DNA from: Talpa occidentalis
Taxonomy: Eukaryota; Chordata; Mammalia; Eulipotyphla; Talpidae
Length of the DNA: 64,000 bases
Direction of reading: 5' to 3'
Assembly (NCBI RefSeq): GCF_014898055.3
Contig: NW_023601322.1
Location: 67,050,740 to 67,114,739, forward strand
A program made the position numbers and the translations under genes. Shown here piece after piece: positions 39,100 through 55,108 of the stretch (within the stretch, counting starts at the first letter, position 1; each line of letters opens with the position of its first letter). Below the pieces are notes generated by a model. That model worked only from the letters and a program-made list of their open reading frames with translations, made no database searches and was not told the DNA's origin.

Positions 39100-40902
39100 G
39101 AGAATCACAGCAAATGTATTCTCTATAAAGACGCCAGTTATTCGGAGTTTGGAATTGGTTTGGGGAGAGATGATGTATTCAGAAAACCATGCAACTACAA
39201 TTTCTCATTCCTTCATTCAAAGAAATATTAATATCTGTTACTTAGTTCTGCAATACATCAGTTAACAACTCAGACATAATCCCTACCATCTAAAGCTTGT
39301 GTCTGGGTGGGTGCTGTGAAAATTGAGAAGTGAAAGAAGAATTAATAATGATCAGTAATGTAATCTTATAAAAATAATACATAACACATAAATAACACAA
39401 TTGTGTTATTTCTTAAATGTTTCTCAGCAAAAACGAATGAATTCTTCTAGATTGCCTTTCAAATTCTAGGCAGTCTATATTCCAGAATTGTGGTTCCAAT
39501 TATTGGAATTATATCAAAGAAAAAGTTAACCATTAATTTCAGTGTAGGATACCATTTCTATGTAAGATTAGAGTTAGGTTTTATGAAATGGGAAAGTGCA
39601 TATGAGGGCACTACCTATGTCTTTTACCCTGCTTATTCTCCTTAGCACTGATCACAACCTGCTATCGCTTAAGGTGCATATTTAATAGTTTCTTGTCTGT
39701 GTCATCCTGGAGTTCCAGAACTATATTTTGTTTTACATCCCTCTAGAACTTCTAGTCCCTCACACACATCAGATGCTGAGCAAATGTTTGTTGGCTAGAT
39801 CAATTTATAAATCACAATCTTAAAATTATGATAGATTTTCCTCTTAATATAGGAGCTCCCATTTTTGTTGGTATCCTAGTTCATTATATGAGCTGGATAA
39901 ACAAGATAGCATTTTCCCATATAGCTATAGCCTATGCTCTTTTAAAATAGTATTTTAATAATTCAGAATGAACTAAAATGTTTCTTCATTAACTACAGAG
40001 TTTTAAAAAGAAAGCACATGACAAGACTATAATGATCCTACAAATAAGAACACATTCTACATTGCCAGTGTTATTTCACATTAAAGCTATTGTGATAGTA
40101 ATAAACATTTCCAAAACTCTTGTAGAGTTTTCTAACAATTTCTCTTAAATACTCTCAAGACTATATATTTGGGAATATCTATAAATTTTTCTGAAAATTA
40201 TATATTCTAACAAAAGCTTGTGCTTGTCACTATATGGTACTAATAGTTCACAGACTTTTTATTCCAGATATTATTAATACAAGCCATAATTTTAAAAACC
40301 TCAAATTGATAGTAAGGGCTATCCATGCAAGAATATCTATACATGTTTTTGACAACAAGGGGGAAAATCCATTTGTTTATCTTAACCTGAGGAAATTTAT
40401 TTAGAGAGTACATTTTGTTTCCAAAAACCCAAGGGAGAATGCAGATTTGGGAGCAACTGGAAAATCTACAACAAGGCTGCTCTTTAAGGCATCTCAGTAC
40501 TTCTTGTCTCTAAGTGGATTTACTTTCTGTGCTTCTTTCCATGTATTTAGTTAACACGATATCACTTTCTGGTTAGTTTCTTATAGAGGTACTATTTTAT
40601 ATCTGGTTTATAAAGTATATTTTAAGACAGATCAGTATATCTAACACTTTGCCTGACTGAAATCACAGAGGGAGAAAGGTTATATTGGGTTGACATATTT
40701 TTTCCTATATTTCTCAAGGAAAAATGCATCATGACTCTTCTGACAACCTAATATATATATTATACACACCATTATGTACACCATTTTATTATACACACCA
40801 TTGTACACACCATATATACATTATATATAATGTATATATTATACATTTAAAATGTATTTTATTTTATTTTATTTTTTTAAAGAATGTGATTTTATTTTAT
40901 TT
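39100..40902. other. Intergenic, no gene recognised
   Basis: AT-rich DNA upstream of copy A. AT-rich low-complexity sequence lies at about 40740-40850. No named repeat was recognised with confidence. Confidence 0.35.
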
Positions 40903-41128
40903 TTTTAAAAGAGGTATGTATTTTTATTTATTTGTTTGTTTGTTTGTTTATGTATACATGCACTGGGTAGTCAGAAGTGCGGGAGGGTGAGAGAATTCAC
41001 CAGAGCCAGAGCGGGGAGCAGAGCAGGCAGAAGAACTGAAGTACACTGCTGAGGGGAGCAGCGGGCGGCAGGGGAGGTCTGCGCGCCATGTGGGACCCTC
41101 CTCCGGTGGCCGGAGAGCAGCCAGGGAT
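40903..41128 (-). mobile_element. Young tRNA-derived SINE, head side lost
   Basis: Minus copy with (TTTG)n tail at the left. It stops abruptly in the middle of the GC-rich part at CCGGAGAGCAGCCAGGGATG, where L1 sequence begins. The tRNA-like head is missing. Confidence 0.9.
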
Positions 41129-44100
41129 GCCATGAAGGCATCAAACTAGAATAAACCATAAAAAGAAGGCAAGGAATTTCCTCTACCTCATGGAGATTAA
41201 AAACCACACTACTGGAAGACCATTGGACTAATGAGAGATCAAAGAAGAAATTAAAAAATTTTTTGAATTGAACGACAAGGAGGACACTAATATCCTAAAT
41301 GTATGGGATGCAGCAAAAGCAGTAATAAGAGGAAAATATATAGCAATAGAAGCTCACATCAAGAAACAAGAAAGAACGCAAAGAAACAACCTCATCTCGA
41401 AGCTCAAAGATCTAGAAAAAGAACAACAAAAAACCCCAAAACCAGTAAGAAGAAAGAAATAATAAAAACCAAAGCAGAAATAAATGAAATTGAAACTAAA
41501 AAAACAATCCAAAAGATCAATGAAACCAAGAGCTGGTTTTTTGAAAAAAGCAATTAATAGACAAACCCCTAGCCAGGCTCACAAAGGAAAAAGGGAGAAA
41601 GCACAAAATAAACAGGATCATCAATGAAAGAGGAGAAATCACAAGGACACAGCAGAAATCAAAAGAATAATCAGTAACTACTATGAACAGTTATATGGAA
41701 ACAAGTTTAACAATCTAGAGGAGATGGACAAATTCCTACAACTCTACAATCACCCAAAGCTAGATAAAGAAGAAATAGAACACCTAAACAGACCAATTAC
41801 AATTAGCGAAATTGAAATGGTTAATAAAAACCCTCCCCAAAACAAAAGCCCAGGACCTGATGGATTTACAAATGAATTCTACCAAACATTCAGAGACGAA
41901 TTAGTGCCTATCCTTCACAAACTCTTCCAAAAAATTGAGAAGGAAGGGACAATACCAAACACGTTTTATGAAGCCAACATTACACTAATACCAAAACCGA
42001 ACAAGGACAACACAAAAAAGGAAAACTACAGGCCAATCTCCCTAATGAACACTGATGCAAAAATCCTCAATAAAATTTTAGCTATCAGAATCCAACAATG
42101 TATCCATAAGATAATTCACCACGACCAAGTTGGATTCATTCCAGGGCACAAGGATGGTTTAACATCCGAAAATCAATCAACGTTATCCAACACATCAACA
42201 AAAAGAAATATAAAAACCATATGATAATATCAATAGATGCTGAGAAAGCTTTCGACAAAGTGCAACACCCATTCATGATAAAAGCCCTTGAAATTCTTGG
42301 ATACAAGGAACATACCTCAACATCATAAAGGCCATCTATGACAACCAACAGCCAGTATCATTCTCAATGGTGAAAAGCTGAAAGCAATTCCATTAAGATC
42401 TGGAACAAGACAAGGATGTCCACTCTCACCATTGCTTTTCAATATAATACTGGAAGTCCTAGCCAGGGCAATAAGACAAGAGAAAGACATCCAAGGAATC
42501 CAAATAGGAAAAGAAGGAGTCAAACTATCACTATTTGCAGACGATATGATATTATACATAGAGAACCCCAAAAACTCCACAGAAAAGCTAATTCAACTCA
42601 TCAATCAGTTCAGTAAAGTGGCAGGATACAAAATCAACACGCAAAAGTCAGTAGCCTTCCTATACACAAACAATAAACTGAAGAAGAAAAATCAAAAAGA
42701 CCATCCCTTTTGTTATTGAAACAAAAAAAATCAAATATTTGGGAATAAATCTAACAAAAGAGGTAAAGGACCTATACAAAGAAAACTATAAAACACTGTT
42801 AAAAGAAATAGAAGAAGACACAAAGAAATGGAGAGACATCCCCTGCTCATGGATTGGAAGAATAACATTATTAAAATGGCCATCCTACCAAAAGCAATAT
42901 ACAGATTCAATGCTATTCCAATCAAAATTTCAATGTCATTCTTCAAAGAAATAGAACAATTATTGATGAAATTCATATGGAATCACCAAAAACCCCGAAT
43001 AGCCAAAGCTCTCCTGAAAAAAAAGAAGGGAATGGAGGCATCAGACTCCCAGACTTCAAACTATACTACAAAGCCATAATCATCAAAACTGCATGGTATT
43101 GGAACAAGAACAGACATACAGACCAATGGAATCGAATAGAAAATCCAGAAATAAACCCACAGATTTATGGTCAACTAATCTTTGACAAAGGAGCAAAGAA
43201 TATGCATTGGAGCAAAGAAAGTTTGTTCAATAAATGGTGCTGGGAAACTGGGTCGCTACATGCAAAAGAATGAAGCTTGACCACCACCTCACACCATACA
43301 CAAAAATCAACTCAAAATGGATTAAAGAACTAGACATAAGACCTGAAACCATAAAATATATAGAAGGAAATATAGGCGAAACACTACGTGATTTGCACAT
43401 CAAAGACATCTTTACAGACACATCACCCAAAGCAGTGATAGTGAAGGCAAAGATAAACAGCTGGGACTACATCAAATTAAAGAGCTTTTGCACAGCAAAA
43501 GAGACAATAACAAAAACAAAGAGAAACCCCACCAACTGGGAGAACATTTTTGCACCCAACACTAATGATAAAGGACTGATCACAAAAATCTGCAAAGAGC
43601 TGATGAGACTCAACAACAACAAAGAAAATAATCCAGTCAAAAAATGGGCAGAAGAGCTAAAAAGAAACTTCTCTGAAGAGGAAATGCAAATGGCCAACAG
43701 GTATATGAAAAAATGTTCAACATCACTTGTCATCAGGGAAATGCAAATCAAAACTACCATGAGATACCATCTTACACCAGTGAGAATGGCACATATTAAA
43801 AAAACTAGCAACAACAAATGTTGGCGAGGGTGTGGAGAAAAAGGAACTCTTCTGCACTGTTGGTGGGAGTGCAAACTGGTCCAACCACTGTGAAAGCTGT
43901 ATGGAGATTTCTGGACCTACTAAACATAGAGCTTCCATATGATCCAGCAATTCCACTCCTAGGTATTTACCCAAAGGACACAGAAACATCAATTCCAAAG
44001 AACACCTGCACCCCTATGTTTATAGCAGCACTGTTTACAATAGCTAAGCTTTGGAAACAACCCAAATGCCCAAAAATAGATGACTGGATCAAGAAGATGT

Positions 44101-44452
44101 GGTACATATATACCATGGAATATTACTCAGCATTCAAAAAAGATAAACACATGCAATTTGCAGCAACATGGATGGCGCTGGAAGGGATCATGCTCAGCGA
44201 AATAAGCCAAAAAGAAAAAGAAAAATACCGGATGGTCTCACTCATAGCAGGAATCTAGAAAACTTAAATAAGGGACCAGGAAAATGAATAACTATAAGAA
44301 AGTGAAAATCAAAATCAACAAAAAACTATGAACCAGAGACACTTTTAGGGGGGCGGGGTGGGAGGGGAGGGATTGGGGTCAGAATGGGGGATTGCAATTG
44401 TATGGGGAATATAACAATAAAATTTATTAAAAAAAAAAAAAGAAAAAAAAAG
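41129..44452 (+). mobile_element. L1, 5'-truncated, long and fairly young
   Basis: ORF2 runs from about 41200 with a [19 protein letters not shown] block, [15 protein letters not shown] (RT active site), [16 protein letters not shown] and [21 protein letters not shown], to a stop near 44258. A G-rich 3' UTR with AATAAAATTTATT and a poly(A) tail at 44430-44453 follow. Several 1-base frameshifts break ORF2 (for example near 41460, 42170 and 43240). The endonuclease domain and ORF1 are absent. Confidence 0.95.
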
Positions 44453-44714
44453 TAATCTGATAACAGATAATGAAAAACCCATTTAGTTTTATGTAAAGTT
44501 ATATTTTTTTGTAAAGTGACCACAACAGAATCATATAAGTATACTTTTGACTTATATCCTCCTTAAGATAGATGTATTTTCATTAGTATGAGAGAAATGA
44601 CTTTAATAGACTTATGTGTAATGTTAAAAACTTGCTAAAATTTAAGGCATTTCTCTAACCATGCTGGAATTACTGTCTTTTGTCTCCAAAAACTTATTTG
44701 ATCCTTGAAAACAA

Positions 44715-45260
44715 ACTCCTGTGTCACTCAAATGTTGGTCATTGAGTGAAAAGTAACAATGTTATGCAACAGGGTGGTCCCCAGGAAAGGGGGAGGTTCC
44801 CTGCCCCACCAAGGGAGGGTGGAGCTGAGCAGGAAGAGGAGAAGCTGCAGAAGAGACTGAGGAAGGAAGCAGGATGGAGCCAGGAGACCTGGAGGAGGCG
44901 CGTGGATCCTAGAGACACGTGAAGAAACTACGCTTGTCTTTTGGTCATGGACTAGGTGACACAGATGTGGGTGAGACCCGTGGGGAGGTGACAATGGCAG
45001 CTTTTATTTTGATGTTGATTTTGTTTTTTTTCTTCCGGGCTTGTCTGGTTATTTTTGACCCTTTGCTGTGGGTCCCCACTGGAAGATGTTTTAGACTTGT
45101 GGCAGGCTTTGGGGTTTGCTCTGGGCCAATCCCATTTGGATGGACTTTTACCCACGAGGGGACGGGTAACTTTGGGTGCTTCATTTAGAAACTAGACTTT
45201 TTGCCTTACCTGTATTGTTTCCTAGTTGTATTAAAGTTCCTTCCCATTAAAAAAAAAATG
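44715..45260 (+). mobile_element. Unidentified polyadenylated element
   Basis: A compositionally distinct, purine-rich then GT-rich block. It ends TTGTATTAAAGTTCCTTCCCATT followed by A10, so an ATTAAA-type signal sits about 20 bases before the A-run. A 7-base inverted repeat CACTCAA..TTGAGTG marks its left end. It contains no recognised gene. It could be an LTR of a lineage-specific ERV or a retroposed non-coding RNA. Confidence 0.45.
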
Positions 45261-45261
45261 C

Positions 45262-46273
45262 AATTACATTGCTTAAATAGAATTATCACTATATAGTCCA
45301 GAAGGAAGCATTCAGGCTTCCCTTCCTCTGAGCCCCACTAAAACTTATAATTGCTCTGTAAATATTATTGCCTCCTGTTTGATGCCAGTCTGTCCCTTCT
45401 ACAACATGTGAGCTACTTTAGTATGCCTTCATCATCTGTGGCTGGCAAGTCAGACACCAAATTCTAGCTGTATTAAAGCATGCATATATAAACTCTAGTG
45501 AGTAGACTATGAAACAATTTTCAGTACTTTTATCCTTGCCATTTGAGAATTGTGGTTATTACTTATTCTTTGCAATTTCTGTTCACTTTCTTTCATTTGT
45601 ATTTCCCCCTTACATTAGCTTTAAAATTAATGGCAGAATTAAAGAAGGGCTTGACCTCCATTTTAAGTTCCCTCTTACTTATGGTAGAGTCTGTTTTCTC
45701 TATACCAAATAAAGGAAGGTAGAGAACAGACCACACTATATGCCTATCCTAACACTGCTGAAGGTCAGAACAAAATTATAGCATCTGCCTCATACAGAAT
45801 GTTTTTCAATGGCCTAATATCTAGAAACAAGCCCTATTTTTCTCATAATAAACAAGGGAAACATTAAATTGAAGATTATTGTTCAGAGAAAAGGCTAGCC
45901 CTAGCCAAAGTATATTTATTGTTAAATATAAAAGCATATCATATAAATATTTGCTTAATGACTACTACTGTTTATTCAATTGAATGGGACTATATTGTTT
46001 GTCATTAAAATCCTCTGGTTTTTAAAATACAGATTAAATAGTAAAAGAAAAAGCACTCAATATATTGTTAACTATTTCTGTTTGATGCCATAAGATGCTT
46101 AAATTTTTCTCTTTTTTGGTTTTCAAACTTCATTTACACACTCAGTATTTTACAGTACTTCTTATTTTAAGATAAGATTGATCAGATAGCTATCATATCA
46201 CATAACAAATATAAATCACCATAACAAAAAAAGGAAATAGCACGTTTTAAAGAAATAATTTATGGATATCTCT
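45262..46273. other. Intergenic, no gene recognised
   Basis: AT-rich sequence without supported features. Confidence 0.4.
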
Positions 46274-46525
46274 AGGGCCTCCATGGTGGCCAAGGGATTA
46301 AGTCTCAGTGCAATCACTCCTACAGCCTGAGTTTGATCCCCACCAGGGAGCTAACTCACTTAAGAAATAGCAGACCTCTCTGTCTTGCCTGGTGCTCCCC
46401 TGAGCAGTGTATTTAAGTAGATCCCCCTGGTCTGCTCGCCACTGTCTCTGATAAATACTCTAACCTCCCCACACACCTCTGGCCAACACCCCAGTTCTTC
46501 TATGTAAATTTTTTAATTATAAAAA
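46274..46525 (+). mobile_element. Old tRNA-derived SINE
   Basis: Diverged plus copy beginning AGGGCCTCCATGGTGGCC and ending CCAGTTCTTCTATGTAAATT. Confidence 0.85.
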
Positions 46526-46780
46526 GAATCATGCTATAATAAAAATCAAGAATGACAGGTTTTGAAAAGAAAACAGAAATCAAGTAGTGACTATATGCAT
46601 AAATCTCTCACATGCAGAGGATTATTTTAATCATTTTCTAAGGGAAAAAGCTAAAATGAAAAATGTGAGCAATGAATATAAAAAGACAAAGTGGAAAACA
46701 TTTTAATGAAATGCTTCATTGGGCTAATATATCAGGAAAAGGAAACTTGTGAAGTTAATCTTAAAAATAGATCTTGGGGG

Positions 46781-46886
46781 GGCTCCCCTGGTGGTGCAGC
46801 GGTTGAGTGCTGGGCTGCGAGACGGCAGCGCCCCTTTCATTCCCCGGCTGCCAGTGAGGGTCTCCCCCCACAACCCCCCAGAACAT
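46781..46886 (+). mobile_element. Head-only SINE, unusual C-rich end
   Basis: tRNA-like head only, ending GAGGGTCTCCCCCCACAACCCCCCAGAACAT instead of an A-run. Flanked by AATAGATCTTGGGG at 46767-46780 and 46887-46900. Confidence 0.82.
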
Positions 46887-46900
46887 AATAGATCTTGGGG

Positions 46901-47163
46901 GGCTCCTTGGTGGCGCAGAAGTTAAAGTCTCAGTGCATCAAGCTGTTGCCACCCACTGCAGCACGAGTTCATCCCCAGCCAGAGAACTAAACCCATTTGG
47001 CCCAGCAGACATCTCCTGTCTCACCCACTGCTCCCCTCAACAGTGTATTTCAGTGGATCCCCCTGTTTTGCTCCTCATCAGTTTCAGATGAATCCTCTCA
47101 CTGTCTGCATCTCTGGCCTACACCCCTGTTCCTGTATGCATAAATAAAAAAAATCTTTTAGAA
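46901..47163 (+). mobile_element. tRNA-derived SINE (older subfamily), same target site as neighbour
   Basis: Plus copy following directly on the second target copy. A third, diverged copy (AATAGATATTGGG) stands at 47164-47176. Confidence 0.9.
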
Positions 47164-47343
47164 AATAGATATTGGGAATGAACAAAAGGAGAAAATTAAA
47201 AGCAGCTTATTGATGGTTGTGTTAACAATGTAGTTAACCAACAAGAAAATATTAAAGGGTGTCTATTAGATTCTTATTGGTAATTAAATCCAAACTAACC
47301 TGATTGGCAGCAGGTTTTCTTTCACTCCACTTGTTGTGCTCTA

Positions 47344-50028
<2,685 letters not shown>

Positions 50029-50215
50029 TCATATATTCCCAGGGCCTTAGTAGCTCTGTCCAGAAGGTCAGGACTGTGCCGCTAAATAGAGTTTTATTAA
50101 GAGGTTTCACACTCACTTTTGCTCTGGCTGAGAAAGCTATGGCTTAGCTTCCAGGCGGTCTGAAACTGGGTGGATACTGGGGCTGCATAAGCAATTCTGT
50201 TTTCCTTCACCTTAA

Positions 50216-50230
50216 CCTGCAGCGCCACCA
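50216..50230 (-). promoter_or_regulatory. CSE/CTCF promoter element of PCDHB copy B
   Basis: CCTGCAGCGCCACCA (TGGTGGCGCTGCAGG on the coding strand), 224 bp upstream of the copy B start. It is identical in its core to the sites of copies A and C. Confidence 0.8.
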
Positions 50231-50804
50231 CGTGTTCGAACTGCATCTTACATGTTCTGGTTTAACATTGGATGCAAAATTCTAAATGTATCATATTGAT
50301 TGTGTAAACTGTGTTCTGTAATCTAAAAGGCTGAGTTCTGTTTTCATGTGGTTTCGTGCGATTAGGTACAGCTTGTGTTGTTTCACAGGAGGAGTACATA
50401 GAGAAAATTGTCATTTATGTTATTGACTGTTTAAAGTGGGTGAGTGTTATTGATTAAACATTTAATCTGAAAAGAAAGTACATTAAGGAGCAAAATTTTT
50501 CAAGTTCCAAGTTTCTGAAGTAACTTGGGAACAATTCCACAAGTACATATTTTTCAAGCTATGTACTATTGAGTTAGAAATGAGTGTATGCTGCAAAATT
50601 GCCATCAGTGGTGGTTCTGAAGAGAGCTCTGTTTAAAAGTATATTACTTCCTCTTCTTTCCAACACCTAAGCTTGAAGACTGAGTTTCCACTATTTTTAA
50701 ATTATCAGAAGTGTTTTCCTGAATAGGTCGGTCTCAGGTTTTGGGCTCTTCCCCCCCCCCCCCCCGCTTAATCATGACACAATATGGTTTATTCTTTTAT
50801 TTAA

Positions 50805-51660
50805 AAAAAAACGATTTTAATGAAATATAACCCACCCATTTGACGTGTAGAGTTATGTGGTTTTAAGGAAGAATGGTGCATCTCTTACCACTGTCAATTT
50901 TAGAACACTTTTATCACCTCAAAAGTCTTTACATCATTCCCTGTTCCTCCATCCCTTCTGCTTTGAGTCCTAATTAACCTCTAACTTACTTTCTATCTCT
51001 ATATACTTCTCTATTCTGAGTGGAATAATTTATGTAGACTTTTGTGACTGGTTTCTTTCATTTAAGTTCATTCATGTTCTAGTAATTCATTCCACTTTGG
51101 GGTTCACTGTGAGACATATATTTTGAAGATCCCTTTGTTTGTTGATGGACTTTTGGGTTGTTTCCAATTTTTGCCTATTGTGAATAATGCTGCTGTAAAC
51201 ATTCATATATAGATATTTGTGTGGACTTATGTTTTCATTTTCTATGACTAGAATTGCTAGGTCATATGATATCTCTATGTTTAATTGAGGAACTGCTAGA
51301 CTCTTCCAAAGTAAGTGTATTCTTTTACATTCACACCATGTAATATGTATCAGTATTTAAATTTTCCACATCCTCCCAACACTTGTTATCTGACCGTTTG
51401 ATTTTAGCCACCCTATGGGTATGAAGTGGTATCTCATACATCATGAGTTTGATTTGCAATTCTCTGATGAATATGATGTTGAATATCTCTTCACATGCTT
51501 GTTGGTCATTTTCATATCATCCTTGGAGAAATGTCTGTTTACGTCTTTGCCCATTTAAAGACTGGGTTATTTGTCTTTTTATAATTGAGCTGTAAGTGTT
51601 CTTTATATATTCCAGATACAAGTCCTTCATCATATTTGTATTCATTTGTTAAGGTTTTCT
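50805..51660 (-). mobile_element. Old L1 3' fragment
   Basis: Diverged minus-strand L1: TTGTTGATGGACTTTTGGGTTGTTTCCA, AATAATGCTGCTGTAAACATTC, GGTATGAAGTGGTATCTCAT, in the order expected of ORF2 C-terminus and 3' UTR. No open frame. Confidence 0.75.
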
Positions 51661-51781
51661 ATTTCTAAATTTTGAATTGCAGTGAGATTTCATGTTATCT
51701 TTTTCAATTCAGTGTTTTGATTAATGATGGTTAGAAGTTTGTTAATTACCTTGTCTCAAGTTAGAACATCTAATCAATGTT

Positions 51782-52289
51782 TGTAGGAAAACCAAAGTGA
51801 CTCCATCTTGAATCCAGGCCATTTTAGGCCTGTGAATGAGAGATACCCTACTCTGGGAAGAGAGCCAAAATTCACACTGTTTTCTACATATTCAGTAACC
51901 TGTATCATGAACCATATACAAACCTATTAACCTTATTAGCACAAAGATACATATAATACATCCCCTGGGTGTCTGACATCAGTAGTTTTATGAAACTGCT
52001 ACTCTCTAGTTAAATATTAAGTTTCAGAGAGGTATAAAAAGACCCCTGTCTAGGAGTGAGGTGTGAATCCTCCCTCCATCTAAAGTTCTGTCCAGTGGCT
52101 TCAGTGCCAAGGCCCACTGTATACAAGGTGACTAATAAACTTTTAAGTGTGATTAATGGGCATACCAGCTTCATTCTTTGAATACAAGTTACCTTCTCAA
52201 TTTGGGGGAACTTATTCATTCCCATAATGGCACAAGTGAGGCTTAAACTCATGCTATACCAAATATTTATGTGACTTCTGTTGGCCACA
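51782..52289 (+). mobile_element. Solo LTR candidate
   Basis: Begins TGTAGGAAAACC and ends GGCCACA (TG..CA ends). It contains a TATA-like GGTATAAAAAG at 52031 and a polyadenylation signal ACTAATAAAC at 52130. No internal retroviral region adjoins it. The subfamily was not determined. Confidence 0.6.
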
Positions 52290-52329
52290 CTTGGTATTAC
52301 TAAACTGTATTATTTTCCTCCAGGCAGCC

Positions 52330-52812
52330 AATCTGTGATGGGCAGAATAATGACCACCTAGCCAGAAATGTCCATGTCTAATTCCCAAAATATGTTACTA
52401 TGTTCTTTTAGATGGCAAAATAGATTTCAGGCATGTAATTAAAATTAGAACCATATGAATGAAAGATTATATCCAGGATTATCTGGGTGGGAGAGAATCT
52501 TTCCTGATTTTGGCCAGAGGAAGATGTGACTACAGAATAACGGTCAAAGAGATGTAATGTTGTTTGGCTTTGAAGATGGAAAAAGGGGGACCATTAATTG
52601 TGTGGACAGCATCTACAAACTGGAGAAAGACAAAGATGGAGTCTCCTCTAGGGCCTTAGAAAGAAATACATCCCTCCTGACACCATGATTTTAACCCTGT
52701 ATGAACCATATAAGATATCAGGCCTTTAGAACCATAAGTAATATGTTTTTATTGTTTTAAGCAACACACCTGTGGTGTATTTTTATAGCAGCAATAGGAA
52801 ACTAACACATAA
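52330..52812 (+). mobile_element. MLT1-type MaLR LTR
   Basis: Follows the MLT1 pattern: GATGGGCAGAATAATGACCACC, then ATCCAGGATTATCTGGGTGGG, then TTTGAAGATGGAAAAAGG, then TCTCCTCTAGGGCC, and finally TATAGCAGCAATAGGAAACTAACACA. Confidence 0.8.
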
Positions 52813-53200
52813 TGCAAGCATAGCTTCTCATGCACCCAGTATATGACTCAACAAGAATTTATCACTCTGCAAGAATAGTATTATCATAGCAAATACTGAA
52901 GAATGTGATTCAGTTCTGTTGAACAACCTGGAGAAAAGTAATTTATGACTCCCCACTTCTTTTTTCCACAGAATTTTTAAGAGCAGTTGCCAAAGGCATG
53001 CAGTTAATTTTAACTGGAGCCTGTTTTTTTCCTACTAAATTACCAGAATCCATAAGTTAGTTAGTGAAAGAAATTCCTTCACAATAGCCTATACATTTTT
53101 GAAATTAGTTATTTCTGTCAGAATTAAAAATATAATAGTAACTGTTTTCCAGAAATGGTATGCTCAAATGAATACAATATGTTTAATTTTAAAGGGGGAC

Positions 53201-53232
<32 letters not shown>

Positions 53233-54730
53233 AAACAAGTTTTAAGTTAATGTGTATATTAGGGATGACAGAAAAAAGCTGAAGGAATAGTACAAGAAAT
53301 TTTACCACAGGGCAATTTTACTCCCTATTCAGGGCATTCATTGCTGCAATAATGAATGTACAAGAAGATAAACAGGCTGACCTGCTCATAATGAAGCTCA
53401 ATTATAGTGTCTATCCCAGTTTACTTAGGTCAGTACTTCTATAAGTACTTTTGATTTATTAATCCAGAGTGGTGTGGCCATTGGTGTGAAAACAAATACA
53501 AATGATAGACTAAAAGTTACATTTCAACATAGGAGGTCAGCTCATAGATTATATGGAATTTATATCCTTGGTTAGGAAGACATTGGTACCAGATAATGTC
53601 TACCGTTATAGCGTGTAGGTTAAGAGCTGGGTTTTCAATTCAAATAGTCTTATATTTCAAACTTTTCATTTTATCAGAATTATGAGCAAATTACTTAAGT
53701 GTTCTATGCTTCAGTTTTCTCATGTCAAAGAGGGGATAACGTCAAATTCCTTAGACTTGAACAGAGGGCTAAAAAGAATGAGGGAATAATTAATTAGCAC
53801 TCTGTACACTACTTTCAACTAAATTTGAAATAAAGAAATAAGCTTTAAAAAGATCCGTTACATCCAGTTAACATTTAAGATGTGTGTTTTTCTGTATTAT
53901 GTAACATTTTGATTTAAAATATTACATTATTAAAGCATTGTATTGTATTCTCTTGGAGGTAGCACCAAAACTAAATTGAGGGCAGCTTAAATGAGATAAA
54001 GCCCCTTTAGTCTCAAATCAAAAAAGGTCAGAAACAGGCAATCCAGGGATGGCATAGTGACTTTGTGATCTTTAGGGGCCCTCATCTCTCAAGTCATTCT
54101 ATGCTGACTGTCTTCTACCTTTATGTCCTTCCTTGTGTTGCTTTTCGCTGAGCATGCCTAATTGTTTTCCAACCAAGACATACAGTCCAAGCAGAAGGGG
54201 GCAATTAGAAAAGGGGGGAAAATAGACCTTTTCTTAGATAACACATATTCCTTTATACAGCCTTCTTGGAGGTTTCCTACAGTAAAAATTTATATATACA
54301 GCTCATTGAATATAACACAGCCTATGGCTTATTCCAGGGAGGCTGGGAAAAAAATTTTTAATTTTGGTTTGAGTAAGCATACTAATAATGCCTTAAGTAA
54401 AATTTATGGTTGGCTACTAAGGAAGAAAAGATGGATGGACATTGGTTGGTCACTGCATTTTCTGTCACAGATGCTCAGTGTTTCTCAAATGGGAAAGTCA
54501 GTTTCACTATTATATCATATCACTGAATAAACATGACACAGATATTTTACTCTCTTAACACCAGTGACACTAAAAAGAGAGCAATTAAAGCAATTATATT
54601 AAAACTAACATTGGTATATTAATAAAAAGGAATCATAATCAGTACAAAACTTTTAAGAGAAAACAATATCAGACAAAATGGGGCATGTTCAGGGTGGTAC
54701 GGCCATACTAAAAAAACAATATAAAAGATA
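52813..54730. other. Intergenic, no gene recognised
   Basis: AT-rich sequence with an (AT)n run at 53200-53230. A 122-codon frame at 54162-54530 has no recognisable similarity. Confidence 0.35.
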
Positions 54731-55108
54731 GGTGGCTCAGGCGGTTGAACACAGCGTTGTGAAGCTGTCCACAGCCTCTGCAGTGCGCGTTCAATCTCTG
54801 TTCAATCCCTGCTAGACATGGAGATACCCAAATGGTGAGCAGATCTCTCCTGTCTCACCTGCTGCTCTCCTCAGCAGTGTATTTCAGTCTGCCTGTTCTG
54901 TTCCCCACTCTGTCTCTGGTGAATCCTCTCACCCTCCCGCACATCTGGCCTGTACCCTAGTTCTTGTATAAATAAAAAAATCTTTTTTACCCTCGCCAGC
55001 GGCCAGGGAACAAACCGGCGCTGCAGAGGCCGCGAGCAGCCTCACAGCCCAGCGCTCAACCGCTGCGCCACCAGGGGAGGCCCTAAATAAATCTTAAAAA
55101 AAAAAAAG
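54731..55108 (+). mobile_element. tRNA-derived SINE interrupted by a head-only SINE
   Basis: Plus copy lacking the first few head bases, starting at GGTGGCTCAGGCGG. Its tail is split by a second element, and the last bases AAATAAATCTTAAAA continue after it. Confidence 0.88.
54984..55083 (-). mobile_element. Head-only SINE nested in SINE tail
   Basis: Minus tRNA-like head only (CGCTGCGCCACCAGGGGAGG at its right end). TAAATAAAAAAATCTT and TAAATAAATCTT flank it. Confidence 0.88.
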
